Of a DNA stretch of 64,000 nt, positions 22,926-34,439 are shown piece by piece. The translations under genes were made by a program, and so were the position numbers. Numbering within the stretch: the first letter of the stretch is position 1; each line of letters begins with the position of its first letter. The notes beneath the pieces are model-generated. The model saw only the letters and a list, made by a program, of their open reading frames with translations, did no database searches and was not told the DNA's origin. The stretch covers positions 26,409,735 to 26,473,734 of the forward strand of contig NC_071396.1 of NCBI RefSeq assembly GCF_022682495.2, given 5' to 3'. The DNA comes from Desmodus rotundus (lineage: Eukaryota > Chordata > Mammalia > Chiroptera > Phyllostomidae).

Positions 22926-24240
22926 AATTGCAAAATAAAAGGAAAATTAAAAGATAAAAATAAAATAGAATATGTAAAAAAAATGTTTAAAGATGGTAGG
23001 GAAGCTTTAACCAAGGAAAGAACAAAAGACTACAGGGACGCTGAACGGCATTAAAGCATATCTGTGCGGAAACAAAGAACTACCTCCACTGCTGACAACA
23101 ATAGCAAAACAACAAAAGCTGAAAGGAACAGTACAACAAGCTAAAAAGAAATAGTGCAGGTACATTGTTGCTCTCTCCAGTAATCAAGTGTTTTTAGTGA
23201 CTATAAGAACAAATAAGCAGTGAATAATCAAATGATGTGAATAGTTTTGCTCCAGATTACATACATACCAAGTGAAACGTGTAGATTATTTGAGCCTTGT
23301 TAGTCATTAAATTACAGATTCTAATTAACGCTGATGAAATGGAGAAAAATGTTTATTCCTGTGATGTAAAATGAGTCCAAGTGATTATCTGCGGTTCTCA
23401 TGTCTTGTAGCAAAATAATGTGAGAGCACACAATACCAGTTAGTGGAGACCGAGCCTTTACGTGTGGAAAGCTGACCTCGTAATCAGATGCCATCAAAGT
23501 ATTTCCATTTTTTCCACTGCCACTGCCTGATAAAATTTGCCTTATAACAAAATCAGGCAAAAATGGGAAAAATACCGATTCATACCTGGATCTTCAATGT
23601 AACATTATTTAAAACAACCCTGAAGAATGGAAAGCAACCTCCATTTCTAACAACAGGATACAATAATTAATTGGATAATGGCCTCCTCCTACCACGGATC
23701 TGCATGTTGCCTAGAAAAATAATTATTAGGGTTCTCTATAGCAGTAGGGAAAAGGCTGGTGAAATTATTGCTAGGTGAAAATCAGCATATAAATTGTATA
23801 GAGTAATCATTACACTATGCAAAAGACACTTTTTTTTCCATATACAAAAGGGACAAGCCAGGCACACAAACAATATGATAACATATATTATGAGTGTGAC
23901 ATTAAAATTCATTTGATGGGGAAGATAAAATAATGGGAGGGGGTGAGAAGAAGGGAGGAAAAGCAGTCCTTTGGCAATGAGTGGAGTGGAAACTGTTGCC
24001 AGGGAGACCGGTTACTAGGGTGAGAGTTGATGAAATTCTAAACCAAGGCAGAGGCTGGGGGGATAAAGGAAAAGGAAATAGTGAGGCTATTTTTTCAGAG
24101 AAAACCCATATCAGAAAGGAGGAAGAATTATTTTTCCTCAAGAAGCATCCTCCAGAAAGTAAATGTAACATGGCTCTTCTGATGATTAGAATAAATTGAA
24201 ATGGTGATATTAAGTAGTGTTCATTAACTACTTAATCAAT
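22926..24240. other. No gene; possible decayed repeats
   Basis: The AT-rich stretch 22926-23300 may be further L1-type relic. 23300-24240 looks unique. No coding or RNA signal was found. Confidence 0.35.
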
Positions 24241-24249
24241 GAAGGCAAT

Positions 24250-24435
24250 TACCTCTTATCATCTTTGTATGCAGCCCAGGAGGTTGCTCCCATCGGTATT
24301 CTAATTTTAAAGAGAAGACAACTAAGGTGGGAAAAGTTAAGGGCCTTGTTCTGTATCACACAGCCAGTGAATGGAAGATCAAGAATTTCGCCCAAATATC
24401 GAACCATAACTTAGACCCCGAGCTACATGCTCAGT
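24250..24435 (+). mobile_element. MIR SINE
   Basis: Diverged MIR 3' half: TTTTAAAGAGAAGACAACTA, GTTAAGGGCCTTGTTCTGTATCACACAGCCAG in two adjoining parts, and the final CGAACCATAACTTAGACC. This is an ancient mammalian repeat. Confidence 0.65.
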
Positions 24436-24482
24436 GCCTGGAAAAGAATGGAGATGCAGACCTGGGCCAAGCCTGAAAGTTG

Positions 24483-24670
24483 CTCTTTCTTTTCTTCTCC
24501 CTCTCCCTCCCCTTCTTTTCTTCTCCTTGTCCTTCTTCTTCCCCCTTTCCTCCTCCTCTTCCTCCTTCTTCTTTGTGCTTATTCTCGCCTTCCTTCTTTC
24601 TCTTTCTTTCCTCCTCCTCCTCTTCCTCTTCCCTTCCCTCCCCCTCTCCTCCTCCTCATCCTTCTTCTTA
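24483..24670. repeat. Long polypyrimidine tract (CT-rich)
   Basis: Almost 190 bases are C or T with only scattered purines. It yields leucine/serine/proline-rich frames on one strand and arginine/glutamate/lysine-rich frames on the other; both are composition artefacts. Such tracts can form triplex DNA. Confidence 0.9.
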
Positions 24671-25217
24671 GCCTCTGTAACCATATTTCTAGATCCTCCA
24701 TCTTCTTCAACCTCCTTACTTTGCTTTTCTGAAGATTGGGCTTTGCAGCATTTGTCTCTCTGGGCAAGGTGAAGAGTTAACAGGCATACAAAATGAAGAC
24801 TTATAAATTGTCTCCCAAATTATCAAAGTAAAAAAGAGAGTGGGGAGTCAGGTTCACCCCTCAAGTGTTTGTTGGGGATGGATGAGGGGAGCTGAGAAGT
24901 GGGAGGAGCCGGTGGTGGATCGGAAGGACCCCCAAATGTGGCCTCTCCTCCAGGGGAGGGAAGACACACCAGCCCCTGGCCCTCTTTGTGGTTACACCCG
25001 GGGGAGACCCCGGCAGGAGAGAACAAACCAGGGGAACGTGCTACAGGATGAACTGGGGAAGAGCACAGTAAGGAGGAGTTGCATTGCATGAGAAACGTGT
25101 AGTCAACAGTCGCTGGCAAGTGACAGTGAGAGGAAAGCAGCTCACAAAACAGACGTGACCAGGATGGCTCCATGACAACTCTGCCAATTCATTGTGGTTG
25201 CATTTGAGCAGTGGGGT

Positions 25218-25220
<3 letters not shown>
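24671..25220. other. No gene or recognised repeat
   Basis: Moderate-GC sequence with overlapping short open frames on both strands but no recognisable protein. Confidence 0.4.
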
Positions 25221-25277
<57 letters not shown>

Positions 25278-25322
25278 AAAAATATATATAATAAAAAATA
25301 TATATAATAAAAAATATATATA
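25221..25322. repeat. (TA)n microsatellite, about 100 bases
   Basis: A pure TA run of about 48 bases is followed by three ATAAAAAATATATAT-like units. It directly abuts the head of the SINE at 25325. Confidence 0.92.
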
Positions 25323-25324
25323 TT

Positions 25325-25530
25325 GCCCTGGTGGGTGTAGTTCAGGGGACTGAGCGCTGGCCTGCAAACCAAAAGGTCACCTGTTTGATTCCTGGTCAGG
25401 TCACAAGCCTGGGTTATAGGCCAGGTCCCCAGCTGGGGGCGTGTGAGAGGCAACCACACATAGATGTTTCTCTCCCTCTCTTCTCTCTCCCTTCCCCTCT
25501 CTCTAAAAGTAAATGAATAAATCTAAAAAG
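25325..25530 (+). mobile_element. Ves-type SINE
   Basis: Head GCCCTGGTGGGTGTAGTTCA, B box GTTTGATTCCTGG, body CAACCACACATAGATGTTTC, tail AAAAGTAAATGAATAAATCT. Confidence 0.92.
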
Positions 25531-25929
25531 CAATGTTTTGTTTGTATTTCATATTATTCAAAATTCACAATGAAATTTACACTATTTATATAAAAGTGAA
25601 TAAAGACCCAATGTACTGATTTGCTTACATTTCCTGGATTCTCCCTGGGACCGACTTAATAGCACTGACTTGGTCTCTATGTGAACCCAGGACTCTACCT
25701 GTGTCCTTGAACAGATAATCTCGTCACTGATCCCTCTGCTCAGGTGTTTGTTCTTTTAATCTTTTGAGTACATACCCTCCCGTACTCCAAACACTGACCA
25801 AGGTCCTTTCCTGCAACAATGCCCTTGAAGGCTGGAATATTGCTCAAAGTGTTCACTTCTGTATTAAAGCTGTATCCAAGTTAAGAGTGTAGCCCAGGGA
25901 AGGCCAACTAGATATGAAACAGGAGAATA

Positions 25930-26760
25930 AATCACAGCAGGGGACTGATGTGATTCAGAAATACTGTTCTAAACAAGAAGTGGTAATAAGGTTAACAGGC
26001 AAAAAAATAAAAATGATGAGACATTATCTGCCATATATGTGGTCAAGAAGTAGTTACGATCCTGACCTTATCAATAAGTAAAAGGCAAACAAACAAACAA
26101 AAAAACCCACGAATATCCCTTTTAGAAGTAATTTAGAGAGACAACTATTAACTCAGAGAGACATGATGTATCATAAGATGGTCAGCCTCGCTGGTATGAT
26201 ATACACTGAAATTTAGGAGATGAGTTATCATCAGCACACAGTGCTAACATGTGTCTGAGGAACGGGCATCGGTAGGATGCTGGCAGGCTCCAGGCTTGTG
26301 AAATGTATGTGAAGGCAATTGGGCCATTGGTGTCCGAATAAAATATAGTTGTATTCTTTAACACAGCAATTCCATTTCCAGAACTATGTAAATGGAGTAT
26401 TCAAAAATGAGGATGCATATTGTGTCAATTAATACTAGTAAAAATTGAAAAAATCCTAAGCGTCTATTATAAATGTTTTAAATATTCTATGCTTAGTTAA
26501 TAAATCCTAAGTGTCTATCAGAAAGGTTTTAAATATTCTATGCCTAGTTAATATAATAAAATGCTGAGTATTCTATAAAGTGTATTGACGTGGAAATACA
26601 CTTTCAACATTACAAGTAATATTAAAGCATGTAAATGCATTATTCCATTTTTATACAGTATATACATGTACACCTTTGGAAATATATAAGCTGGAATTAT
26701 TGGAGTGTTTTCTCTTTACACAGATCTGTGTGGTCATAATTATTTACACTTTAATACATT
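25930..26760 (+). mobile_element. Old L1 3' UTR relic with internal duplication
   Basis: CACAGCAATTCCATTTCCAG and ATATATAAGCTGGAATTATT fit an old L1 3' region. At 26452-26552 a segment of about 54 bases (AAATCCTAAGYGTCTAT to TTCTATGCYTAGTTAAT) occurs twice in tandem. Assignment of the flanks is weak. Confidence 0.45.
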
Positions 26761-26766
26761 TAAACT

Positions 26767-26943
26767 TATTTATTTATTTATTTATTTTTTAATTTATTGA
26801 TTTTTAGAGAGAGATCAATTTTGTTGTTCCACTTATTTATACATTCATCAGCTGATTCTTGTATGTGCCCTGACTGGAAATCGAACCCACAACCTTGTAG
26901 TATTGGGACGATTCTATAAGCAACTGAGCTACCTGGCTGGGGC
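26767..26943 (-). mobile_element. Ves-type SINE, short-body subfamily
   Basis: Reverse copy: (TTTA)n, AGAGAGAGATCAATTTTGTT, TTGTATGTGCCCTGACTGG, AAATCGAACCCACAACCTT, head complement GAGCTACCTGGCTGGGG. Confidence 0.92.
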
Positions 26944-27721
26944 CAATACATATCCCATTGTCAGGGATTTAAAAATATGTACTGCAACGTTGATGAGAAA
27001 AAAATCTTTTCCATCACTGGGAATTAACTGGGCAAACCCTAGCAAGTACATTGAAAACACCTTACTTTCTTTCTCTGAGATATTCCACACTCAGGAATTG
27101 GTATGAAGGAGACAATAAGAGATTAGACAATAATTTCTTTACAAAGGTTATTTATCATCATGTTGCTTGAGAACCACTTGAAATAAAAAAAAATTTAATG
27201 ACTCAATAAATAAGCTGAACAATAATAAAAAAATGTGGTTCTATAGAATTTTATAGCCACAGCATTTGGCATATTAAACAAGCGATGAAGCTGGATAGGA
27301 CTTGCTGGGGGTGAATAGTATAGTCAAGATGGGAAGAATCAACTTTTGCTACTTTGGGGTTTACAGGGGCAACAACCCTTCTCTAACGCAAACAGTTCGC
27401 TGAAGAATTTGCTCTATGCCCCAGAAAGTTGTCTTAACTTGTATCCCTTCTGTTCACCTAACCCTTAACCTGGCCATTAGTCCTACGTACAGAAAAAGAA
27501 ATCTCAGAAGAATAAGAAGAAATAAATGACATTTGAAGCCTCAATTTACAAAGAGATCTAACTACTGTCCATTGATAGGAACTATTCAGAGTTAAAGAGT
27601 TCAAAGTAAAATAGTATATAATTACTATAGATTCATAAAATACTATATTTATATGAAAAAGGTAAAAAAAAAAAACCCACCCCAATCTCAGTATTCCCCA
27701 AACAAAGTTACCTCTGAGGAT
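26944..27721. other. No gene or firmly recognised repeat
   Basis: AT-rich sequence, possibly containing decayed L1, without recognisable landmarks. Confidence 0.35.
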
Positions 27722-27952
27722 GTAATGTTTTTAATCCTCACCCGAGGACACATGGATGTTAGTGAGAGAGGAAGGGAAGGAGAGAGAGAGGGAGAGAAGC
27801 ATGGATGGGAGAGGACATCAATCAGTTGCCTCTCATACACACCCTACAGGGGATCGAACTGCAACCCAGTCGTGTGCCCTGACCAGGAACTGAACCCACA
27901 GGCCTCCAGTCTATGGGATGACATTCCAACCAAGTGAGCCACGCCGACCTGT
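27722..27952 (-). mobile_element. Ves-type SINE, dimeric form
   Basis: Reverse copy: TTTTTAATCCTCACCCGAGG, GA-rich run, AATCAGTTGCCTCTCATACA, then GGATCGAACTGCAACC and GACCAGGAACTGAACCC, and the head complement GAGCCACGCCGACCTG. Confidence 0.9.
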
Positions 27953-28256
27953 GTGACAATGTCATTCTTCATTCGCTGTCAGCATGACATTAATCTGCAG
28001 GGACCCAGTGGTAAGTCACATGAAGAGAGTGGAATTTACAGGCTTTATTTAATTTATTCTGACCCAGTGTCTATACGGTGACTTCTACTGAGCAGAACCA
28101 AAGGTCAAGGGGATTTAAGAGAAATCCAATTTCTCTAAATAAGTACATGTGGTTAGGGGAAGCCATCGCTGAACAGTGAATGATGTTTTTCTTTGACTGG
28201 TTCCTGATTCTATGTCCCAGCTGGAAAACAAAGCCAAACTGAAGAAAAACAGCACA

Positions 28257-28530
28257 GCCCCGGCCAGGTTGTTCAGTTGGCCAGGGTGTCATTGCGTGCA
28301 CCAAAAGGTTGCAGGTTCAATCCCTGGTTAGGGCACATACCTAGGTTGTGGGTTCAATCCCTGCTTGGGGCGTGAACCAGAGGCAACCAATCAACATTTC
28401 TCTCTCACAACTCCATCTCTCTCTCCTCTCTCTCTCTTTCTCTTTCTCTCTCTCTCTCCCTCCCTCCCTCTCTCCCTTTCTCTTTCTCTGTAAAATCAGT
28501 AAATATATATTTGTATGAGGATTTAAAAAA
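28257..28530 (+). mobile_element. Ves-type SINE, dimeric form
   Basis: Head GCCCCGGCCAGGTTGTTCAG, GGTTCAATCCCTGGTTAGGG, then a second GGTTCAATCCCTGCTTGGGG, an expanded CT tract at about 28410-28495 and an A-rich tail. Confidence 0.92.
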
Positions 28531-29046
28531 GGAAAAAAAAAAAAAGAACAACAGCACATTTGCCTTTTTAGAGCCTCCCAAGAATTTTTCAGAATTCAAA
28601 ATGACAATACAAGTTTATTAACTTTGTTTCTTCATTTTGATTTTAAAAAATCCTGGGGTAGAAGTAGAAAAATCTATGTATCCCCAATGGGCTTCAGCTT
28701 GGAAATTAGTAGTGATTTAATTGAGAAGCAGAAGAGCCAGCGCTTTGTGGTGCAGGCAACACGCCCGTGTGAGGACACTACTGGACCAAAGCACATCATC
28801 TGAGAATACCAGAGTTAACAGAGTATGTCCCTAACGTGGAGTGAAAATAATGTTTCTTCCCACCAGCAATATTGGAAAACCCCAGAGTTCATGCAGCATT
28901 GTGTGGAGCGCACTGTAATGTTGTTGTCAATTGTGCAGAACAATCAGGCCTAGACTGAGCATGACCTGACCTACCCGAACAAATTTCTAAAATTTAAGTA
29001 AATCAGCGAAATCCCAAAATATCCAAATTAAGAGTATGGAGAGTGA
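28531..29046. other. No gene or recognised repeat
   Basis: No coding or repeat assignment is supported in this half-kilobase. Confidence 0.4.
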
Positions 29047-29226
29047 GCCCTGGTTGGTGTGGCTCAGTGGATTGACTGCCGGCCTCCAAACCAAAGGGTC
29101 ACTGGTGCGATTCCCAGTCAGGGCCCATGCCTGGGTTGCGGGCCAGGTCCCCAGTAGGAGGCACATGAGAGGCAACCACACATTGATGTTTCTTTCCCTC
29201 TCCTTCTCCCTCCCTTCCTCTCTCTC

Positions 29227-29275
<49 letters not shown>

Positions 29276-29290
29276 ATCTTTTTAAAAAAG
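29047..29290 (+). mobile_element. Ves-type SINE with long (AAAT)n tail
   Basis: Head GCCCTGGTTGGTGTGGCTCA, body CAACCACACATTGATGTTTC. The tail holds about twelve AAAT units (29231-29277). Flanking AGAGTATGGAGAGTGAG at both ends (29031-29047 and 29289-29305) is a perfect target duplication, so this is a young insertion. Confidence 0.95.
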
Positions 29291-29299
29291 AGTATGGAG

Positions 29300-29883
29300 A
29301 GTGAGTGTTTACTGGTTATGACAAGATAACCTTGAAAGTGCCTGTCATTCAATACCAGATACAGAAAAAAACATGAAAATACAATAGAGAAAAATAAATC
29401 AACTGAAATTGATCCATAATTGACACATATACTGGAATTAGCAGAAAAAGGAAAACATTCGAATTGTTATTATAACTGCATTCCATGTGTTTGAAAATTT
29501 AGACCGAGACACTGAAGTAATAAAAAGAGACCAAAATCAAGCTTCTAGAGCTGGAAACTATAATGTGTGAGACAGAAAATTCACTTGAGGGAAGCAGGGA
29601 GAGAATAAACATGGTATAAGAAAGTATTAGTGAATTTAAAACCATAGCGATAGAAACTGTTTACAAATTGAACATGGAGAAAAGAGACTTTAAAATAGCA
29701 ACTAGTTGTGAAACAACTTTGAGCAGCATAATACTGTATTGTATATACATGCCATGTGTCTCAAAAAAAAGCCCTAAAGATTTAGTAGGGAAAACTTTCT
29801 AAATTTGATGAGAAGTGTAAACACACACATTCAAGAGGCTTAATGAAACCAAGGGCAAGAACCTTAAAAGAAAACTACTGCAT
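29300..29883 (+). mobile_element. Probable L1/HAL1 5' relic
   Basis: AATCAAGCTTCTAGAGCTGG, AACTATAATGTGTGAGACAG and AGAAAATTCACTTGAGGG resemble the 5' portion of old L1/HAL1 elements. No frame survives. Confidence 0.5.
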
Positions 29884-30095
29884 CCCTGGCTGGTGTAGCT
29901 CAGTGGATTGAGCATGGGCTGTGAACCAAAAGGTCACAGGTTCGATTCCCAATCAGGGCACATGTCTGGGTTGTGGGCCAGGTCCCCAGAAGGAACCATG
30001 TGAGAGGCAACCACACATTGATGTTTCTCTCCCTCTCTTTCTCCTTCCTTTCCTCTCCCTCTAAAAATAAATAAATAAAATCTTTAAAAAAAAAA
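29884..30095 (+). mobile_element. Ves-type SINE
   Basis: Head CCCTGGCTGGTGTAGCTCAG, B box GGTTCGATTCCC, body CAACCACACATTGATGTTTC, tail AAAATAAATAAATAAAATCT. CTGCATCC / ATGCATCC flanks suggest a target duplication. Confidence 0.93.
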
Positions 30096-30914
30096 GAATT
30101 ATGCATCCCAAACTTGAACCCTGGCTCTGCTCAAACAGGATTTATGCTCAACAAGATTGATGCAGATGAAGCAATCTATTTTGATATGTCCCAGAAATAG
30201 ACATAGAGAGGGAAGTCACAGGATCATTTGGAAAGGGGCATAAGTGACCTGGGACTATTGGTGGGCTCCGTCTTGTCTTCCCTCTGCTTATTTTTTTCAG
30301 TGGTTCTCCAGCACAGACTGTGCTGCCCATAGAAGGCTTTGCAGCAGTGTGGAGAGAAGGGCGTCTTTTTGCTTTTCTCACACAGGTCTAGAGGGTATTT
30401 AGAGGTGTGTTCCAGGGGACAGAGTGCTAACCTCTATTGTGAGTGTTCCGCTTTCCTACAATGAAAGAGTGTTCAGCTTTATGCCCGGAGGGTCCCCTTT
30501 AAAGATCCCCAGCTCTAGGCACTTGTTCTGGGTGATGTTATCGACTTTCTTTATCTTCCTGAACTTCTCTTTTCAGCCCAGGCCTCTTTCATGAGGCCTG
30601 CACAGCTAGGCATTTCCTGGGCATGTCCACTCTGTTCTCTGAATGGTCTCAGGAAACAGACCCATAAACCAGCCACACCCAACACTGCTCAATCCCTGCC
30701 ACCCCAAAGGCAGAATCTTGGCCATCCCTGGTATTCAGTCTCTCTTCACATTTGCTTATTATTCATATCTGCTTCCCCATCCCTGTCAATCATTGGTTCC
30801 CTCTATTCTCTGTGACAACATTGTGTCTCCTTAGCAGTATGTATCACACATACGATTATTTGATTATTCATTTTCTCGCTTACTTATAGCTCTTTTCCTC
30901 CACCATCTCCCCTC
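30096..30914. other. No gene or recognised repeat
   Basis: No protein-coding or RNA gene is visible. Short frames on + at 30591-30834 and on - at 30148-30381 lack recognisable motifs. Confidence 0.4.
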
Positions 30915-31012
30915 ACTATGGATTGCAGACACCGTGACTGTCTTCATTACATCCCCAGAAACAATGCTAGAAACATAGCATTTAATAAATAGTTGCAGAG
31001 CGAAGATGAAAC
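30915..31012 (+). mobile_element. L2 3' end
   Basis: CACTATGGATTGCAGACACC, ATTACATCCCCAGAAACAAT and AGCATTTAATAAATAGTTGC are the terminal part of an ancient LINE2. Confidence 0.7.
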
Positions 31013-31059
31013 GCAAGCCATCATTTTTTTTTTTTTCTCCACGTAGAGTCCGTGAAAGG

Positions 31060-31720
31060 TCTCTTAATTAGTCTCTGTGCCTCCTCGTATCCACCTGTTC
31101 CCCCACTTCCAGGCTTATCTCTGACTCCAGAGGACGTTCCTAAAGTCCGATCCCAGAGTGTAGGCAGAATGACTGACTGCCTTGTGGGCCTGGGCAGAAC
31201 CACAAGGTCCGTTTCAGTGAGAGTCTTTGGGCCTCAGTTGGACAGGCATGCGCACTGGGCCCCTGGGGGAGCCTGCAGGGGCTGAGCGGCCAGGGTCGAG
31301 TCTCCTCCGCGCCCCTCCCAACTGTGAAAAGCAGCACTTCCGGGCCTCACTTCTTATTCTTTTCTAACAAAAAGGGGTCCAGGCTGTCAAAACAGTCCGG
31401 ATGGATTTGTTTCCCCCTCAGGCTGAGCTACTAGTCTGAAATGTAATTTTTTCAGGCACATGCTCTCCATTGCGCAATATTTGCTGAACACAGTAATGTG
31501 AGTTCTCTTTCTCAATCCTTCAGCCTGCGTTTGGGGCCGGTATGGGGGCTCCAAGGTTGAGGCTGCAACTATGCGAACAGTAGAGAGCCAGAAGGATTCA
31601 CGTTTCATGCGGGGCCCCTGGGCCTCTGCGCTGGGAGCATGCGCGCTGTCCAATGGAGTCTCTGGGGTGACAACCCCTCCTCCCCCGTTCACTATGGAAA
31701 CCAGTGCCAGGACAGGCCTC
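31060..31720. promoter_or_regulatory. Candidate regulatory element with NRF1-like sites
   Basis: A transposon-free, moderately GC-rich segment about 3 kb upstream of NDN. NRF1-like cores GCATGCGCACTG (31246-31257) and GCATGCGCGCTG (31637-31648) are visible. The second is followed by a CCAAT box (TCCAATGG) and an X-box-like CTATGGAAACC. These are motif sightings only; no activity is implied. Confidence 0.35.
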
Positions 31721-32086
31721 TTCCCCCTAGTCCCGAGTCTGCCAAGAACAGCCTATCCACAGCTGTGTAATCTGTTTCACATTACAGAGTTTGAAGCAAC
31801 CCACCAGCAAAACTGTCTGCACCAGAATAATTTGTTGTAACTTCTCCATCTACTTCCTGCATCTGTGGGACTTGATTTACAGAATCTTGATTTAAAGAGT
31901 AGCCCTTCGGGAGTTTGTTTGAGAAATGTTTTGTAAACTTCAGGCTTCAGTTTCTAAGCTGCTGGGCCTGAGACGACTCATTCTCCATATTAAATAGGGT
32001 CAACCTTGGAGAACCCAGGGAACCCAATTTATTACTGGAGCACCAGACTCAAATCTTGACGCCTGAATTAAAGAAGTTGTGAAAGG

Positions 32087-32232
32087 CCCTGGCCGGGTAG
32101 CTTGTTTGGTGAGAACCTCGACCCAATATGGCAAGGTGGCAGGTTCGATCCCTGGTCAGGGCACATACAAGAATCAATCAATGAATGCACGAATAAGTGG
32201 AACAACTCTCTCTCTCTCTTTAAAAAAAAAAA
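32087..32232 (+). mobile_element. Ves-type SINE, short-body subfamily
   Basis: Head GGCCCTGGCCGGGTAGCTTG, B box GGTTCGATCCCTGG, body AATCAATCAATGAATGCACG, (CT)n, T/A tail. It is the last SINE before NDN. Confidence 0.9.
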
Positions 32233-33589
32233 TCCATTAAAAAAAAAAGATGTTGTGGATGCCTCGTGAGTACTGGCTTTCCCTCCTTTTCCGTGGTATC
32301 ATCTGTCCCTTTCCTTATCCTTACCGAGGTCTGCATCTCTGGTTTATGGGCAGGCAGGCAGCGTATTAGGTAGCTATTGAGCAGCCTACCCCTCCGATGA
32401 GACAGGTTTAGGTGCACTTTCTCTACCTGAAGTCTATCCCAAGCTTTAATTCCCAGCCCCCACCATGCCCATGAATTTTCTTCTTGGTGGGAATTGGAGC
32501 CTCTTCAGCAGGTCTTTTCCTGGGTGGAAACGTCCTTTTAGCAGGCGTACAGTTGTGCTCCAAGGGTGGCATTGGTAGGGGTCTACTTTGCACTTGGTTC
32601 CAAACTTGGGCATCAGTTCCAATGCCCTAAACCCTCTGAGCATACGCCTCATAGGGGTCCTCCCCCACAGTCCCTGGGTCAGTGTTAAACAGCTCTCCTG
32701 TCTGAAGTGAGTGGGAAGTGAGCTATAGCAGAGGTGGGGGGTCTACTGTTGACCATGGCCAAGTTCACCAAAACGAGGTCTAGTCTATCTCAAGCGGTTG
32801 CTGAAACCCAACCAGCCCTCTGGCCAGAGCTCTGGAATCTCATTGCAGCAGGAGTGCTTTTAAAATTTCATAATTGTCTTATAATTGCTTGTGTACATTT
32901 TATATATGTGTGTTTATACTTTCACAATTATGCACAAGTTTGAAATTTAATTTCACGACTCCATTTAATCCAAGAGGGTAAAATATGAGGATGCAATTGT
33001 AATACACTTACAATGGCAAAAACGACGACCCAAGGCCCAAGCTGAGCTGAGATTTAAATAACTGGCCCAAATATTTTCATGATTAAAAATACCTTGAGTG
33101 AACTAACTAGTTAACCTGAATAGTTAGAAAATAAGAAGTATCCAAATGAAAGAAAAAAAGTGAATGAATATAAAAATCAAGAAACGAGGGTTATTTTTAA
33201 GACGAACGTGGACAATCAACTGATGCACAGCCATTCTTAAATAACTAAAACGGACACAATTCTTTAAGATGTACTTAGAAAAATAGACATGTACACATTA
33301 AAGAAGAAAATGATAAATGGGAAAAATACGACTAAGCCGCATCTGAAAGATACGCACGAATCACCCTCGTGAAGGGAAACGTTAGGAAGTCCTGTTGGAG
33401 GGACCCGTGTGGGGGTGGTCCCCCCTCAAGGGGACACAAGCGTGAAAACCCAAAGAGACAGGAAAAACCCTTGCAAGGCAACCTTCTCAAGGAAAAGAAA
33501 GTGAGCGATGAGACAGGGGATACCAGGAATAGAGGACTAGAAACGGCACGACGACATTTGCACAAGCTCTGGGCTTTCGCGCGACCACA
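32233..33589. other. No gene; SINE-free NDN upstream flank
   Basis: No Ves SINE and no clear L1. 32990-33330 is AT-rich and may be an old L1 relic. 33360-33589 is unique, with no recognised motif. No coding support. Confidence 0.4.
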
Positions 33590-34439
33590 ACCAGAGTGGA
33601 GGTGGCGCCCGTCTGGAAGGGACCCCAAGAAGCCCAGGACGGGCTGAAGGCTCCGCTCAGGGCACTGCCCGGGGCCGGGGGGCGTCAGCTCTGCTCAGCC
33701 CTGCGCAGGCCTGCTCTCAGAAATGGGGACACACAACCACCAAACAGGCCGCATCCCTTCCGGCTGGTCACGTGAGAGCGACTGCGTCACAAAACCGACG
33801 GCACCGCCAGGTCCCGGGTGTGGCTGCCGCCGCGCCAGCGGTCAGTTCGGCTGCGAGAAGGCGACCTTTCCCCCGTGAACACACAGGGTGGGTCCCAGCA
33901 GTCACCCGGGCAAGAAGGGTTCTGGGCAAACAGGGAAAAAGACGTCGTACCAGTTTGTGCTAATAAACGCGGCCATCATCGAATGGAGGCATCTGACTGG
34001 AAACATCCAAATAGAATCAAAATGACCCAAGGGATGCGGGACACCAAAATCGGTGACCCCGAAAACTCGACCGAGGTCCTTAGCGTATTCGGACCTCCAC
34101 GGAGGTTGCGTTTGCGCGTGGGTGGGCTACGCGCTGCCTTTCTGACGTTGTGACAACCCCTCTGTTGGGGAGGGACTCGAACTTTATTGGTACTTCCCCG
34201 GAGTCCAATCTCGGACCACTTAGCACGACGTGGACACTCTCTCGGACCACCCCGGCTGGCCGCTCGGTGTCAGGCCCTCACACTTATTGTCAGGGAATCC
34301 GAGGTGACACGCCAGCCGGGCTCCTTGTCAGGGCCTCGTCTCTGAGGTGATGCTGGGTCTACCTGGCTCACCTGTCCTGACAAACTCTACCTCACAAGTG
34401 AGGGAACACCTGTCCTCTCACATTCGCTCCTTCCTTCAG
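33590..34439. promoter_or_regulatory. CpG-moderate NDN upstream region with E-box and degenerate repeats
   Basis: This stretch has many CpGs but is less dense than the core promoter, and carries no SINE or L1. A perfect palindromic E-box TCACGTGA lies at 33768-33775, with a CRE-like TGCGTCAC at 33783-33790. Between 34268 and 34350 a degenerate motif recurs three times (TGTCAGGCCCTC, then TGTCAGGGAATCCGAGGTGA, then TGTCAGGGCCTCG...GAGGTGA). The paired TCTCGGACCAC elements near 34212 and 34239 are similar. No coding evidence is visible. Its position suggests a distal promoter or flank of the methylated region; this is inference. Confidence 0.45.

Noticed and set aside
24379..24772. Leucine/serine- and arginine/glutamate-rich frames
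   Set aside because: They arise from the polypyrimidine tract read on either strand.
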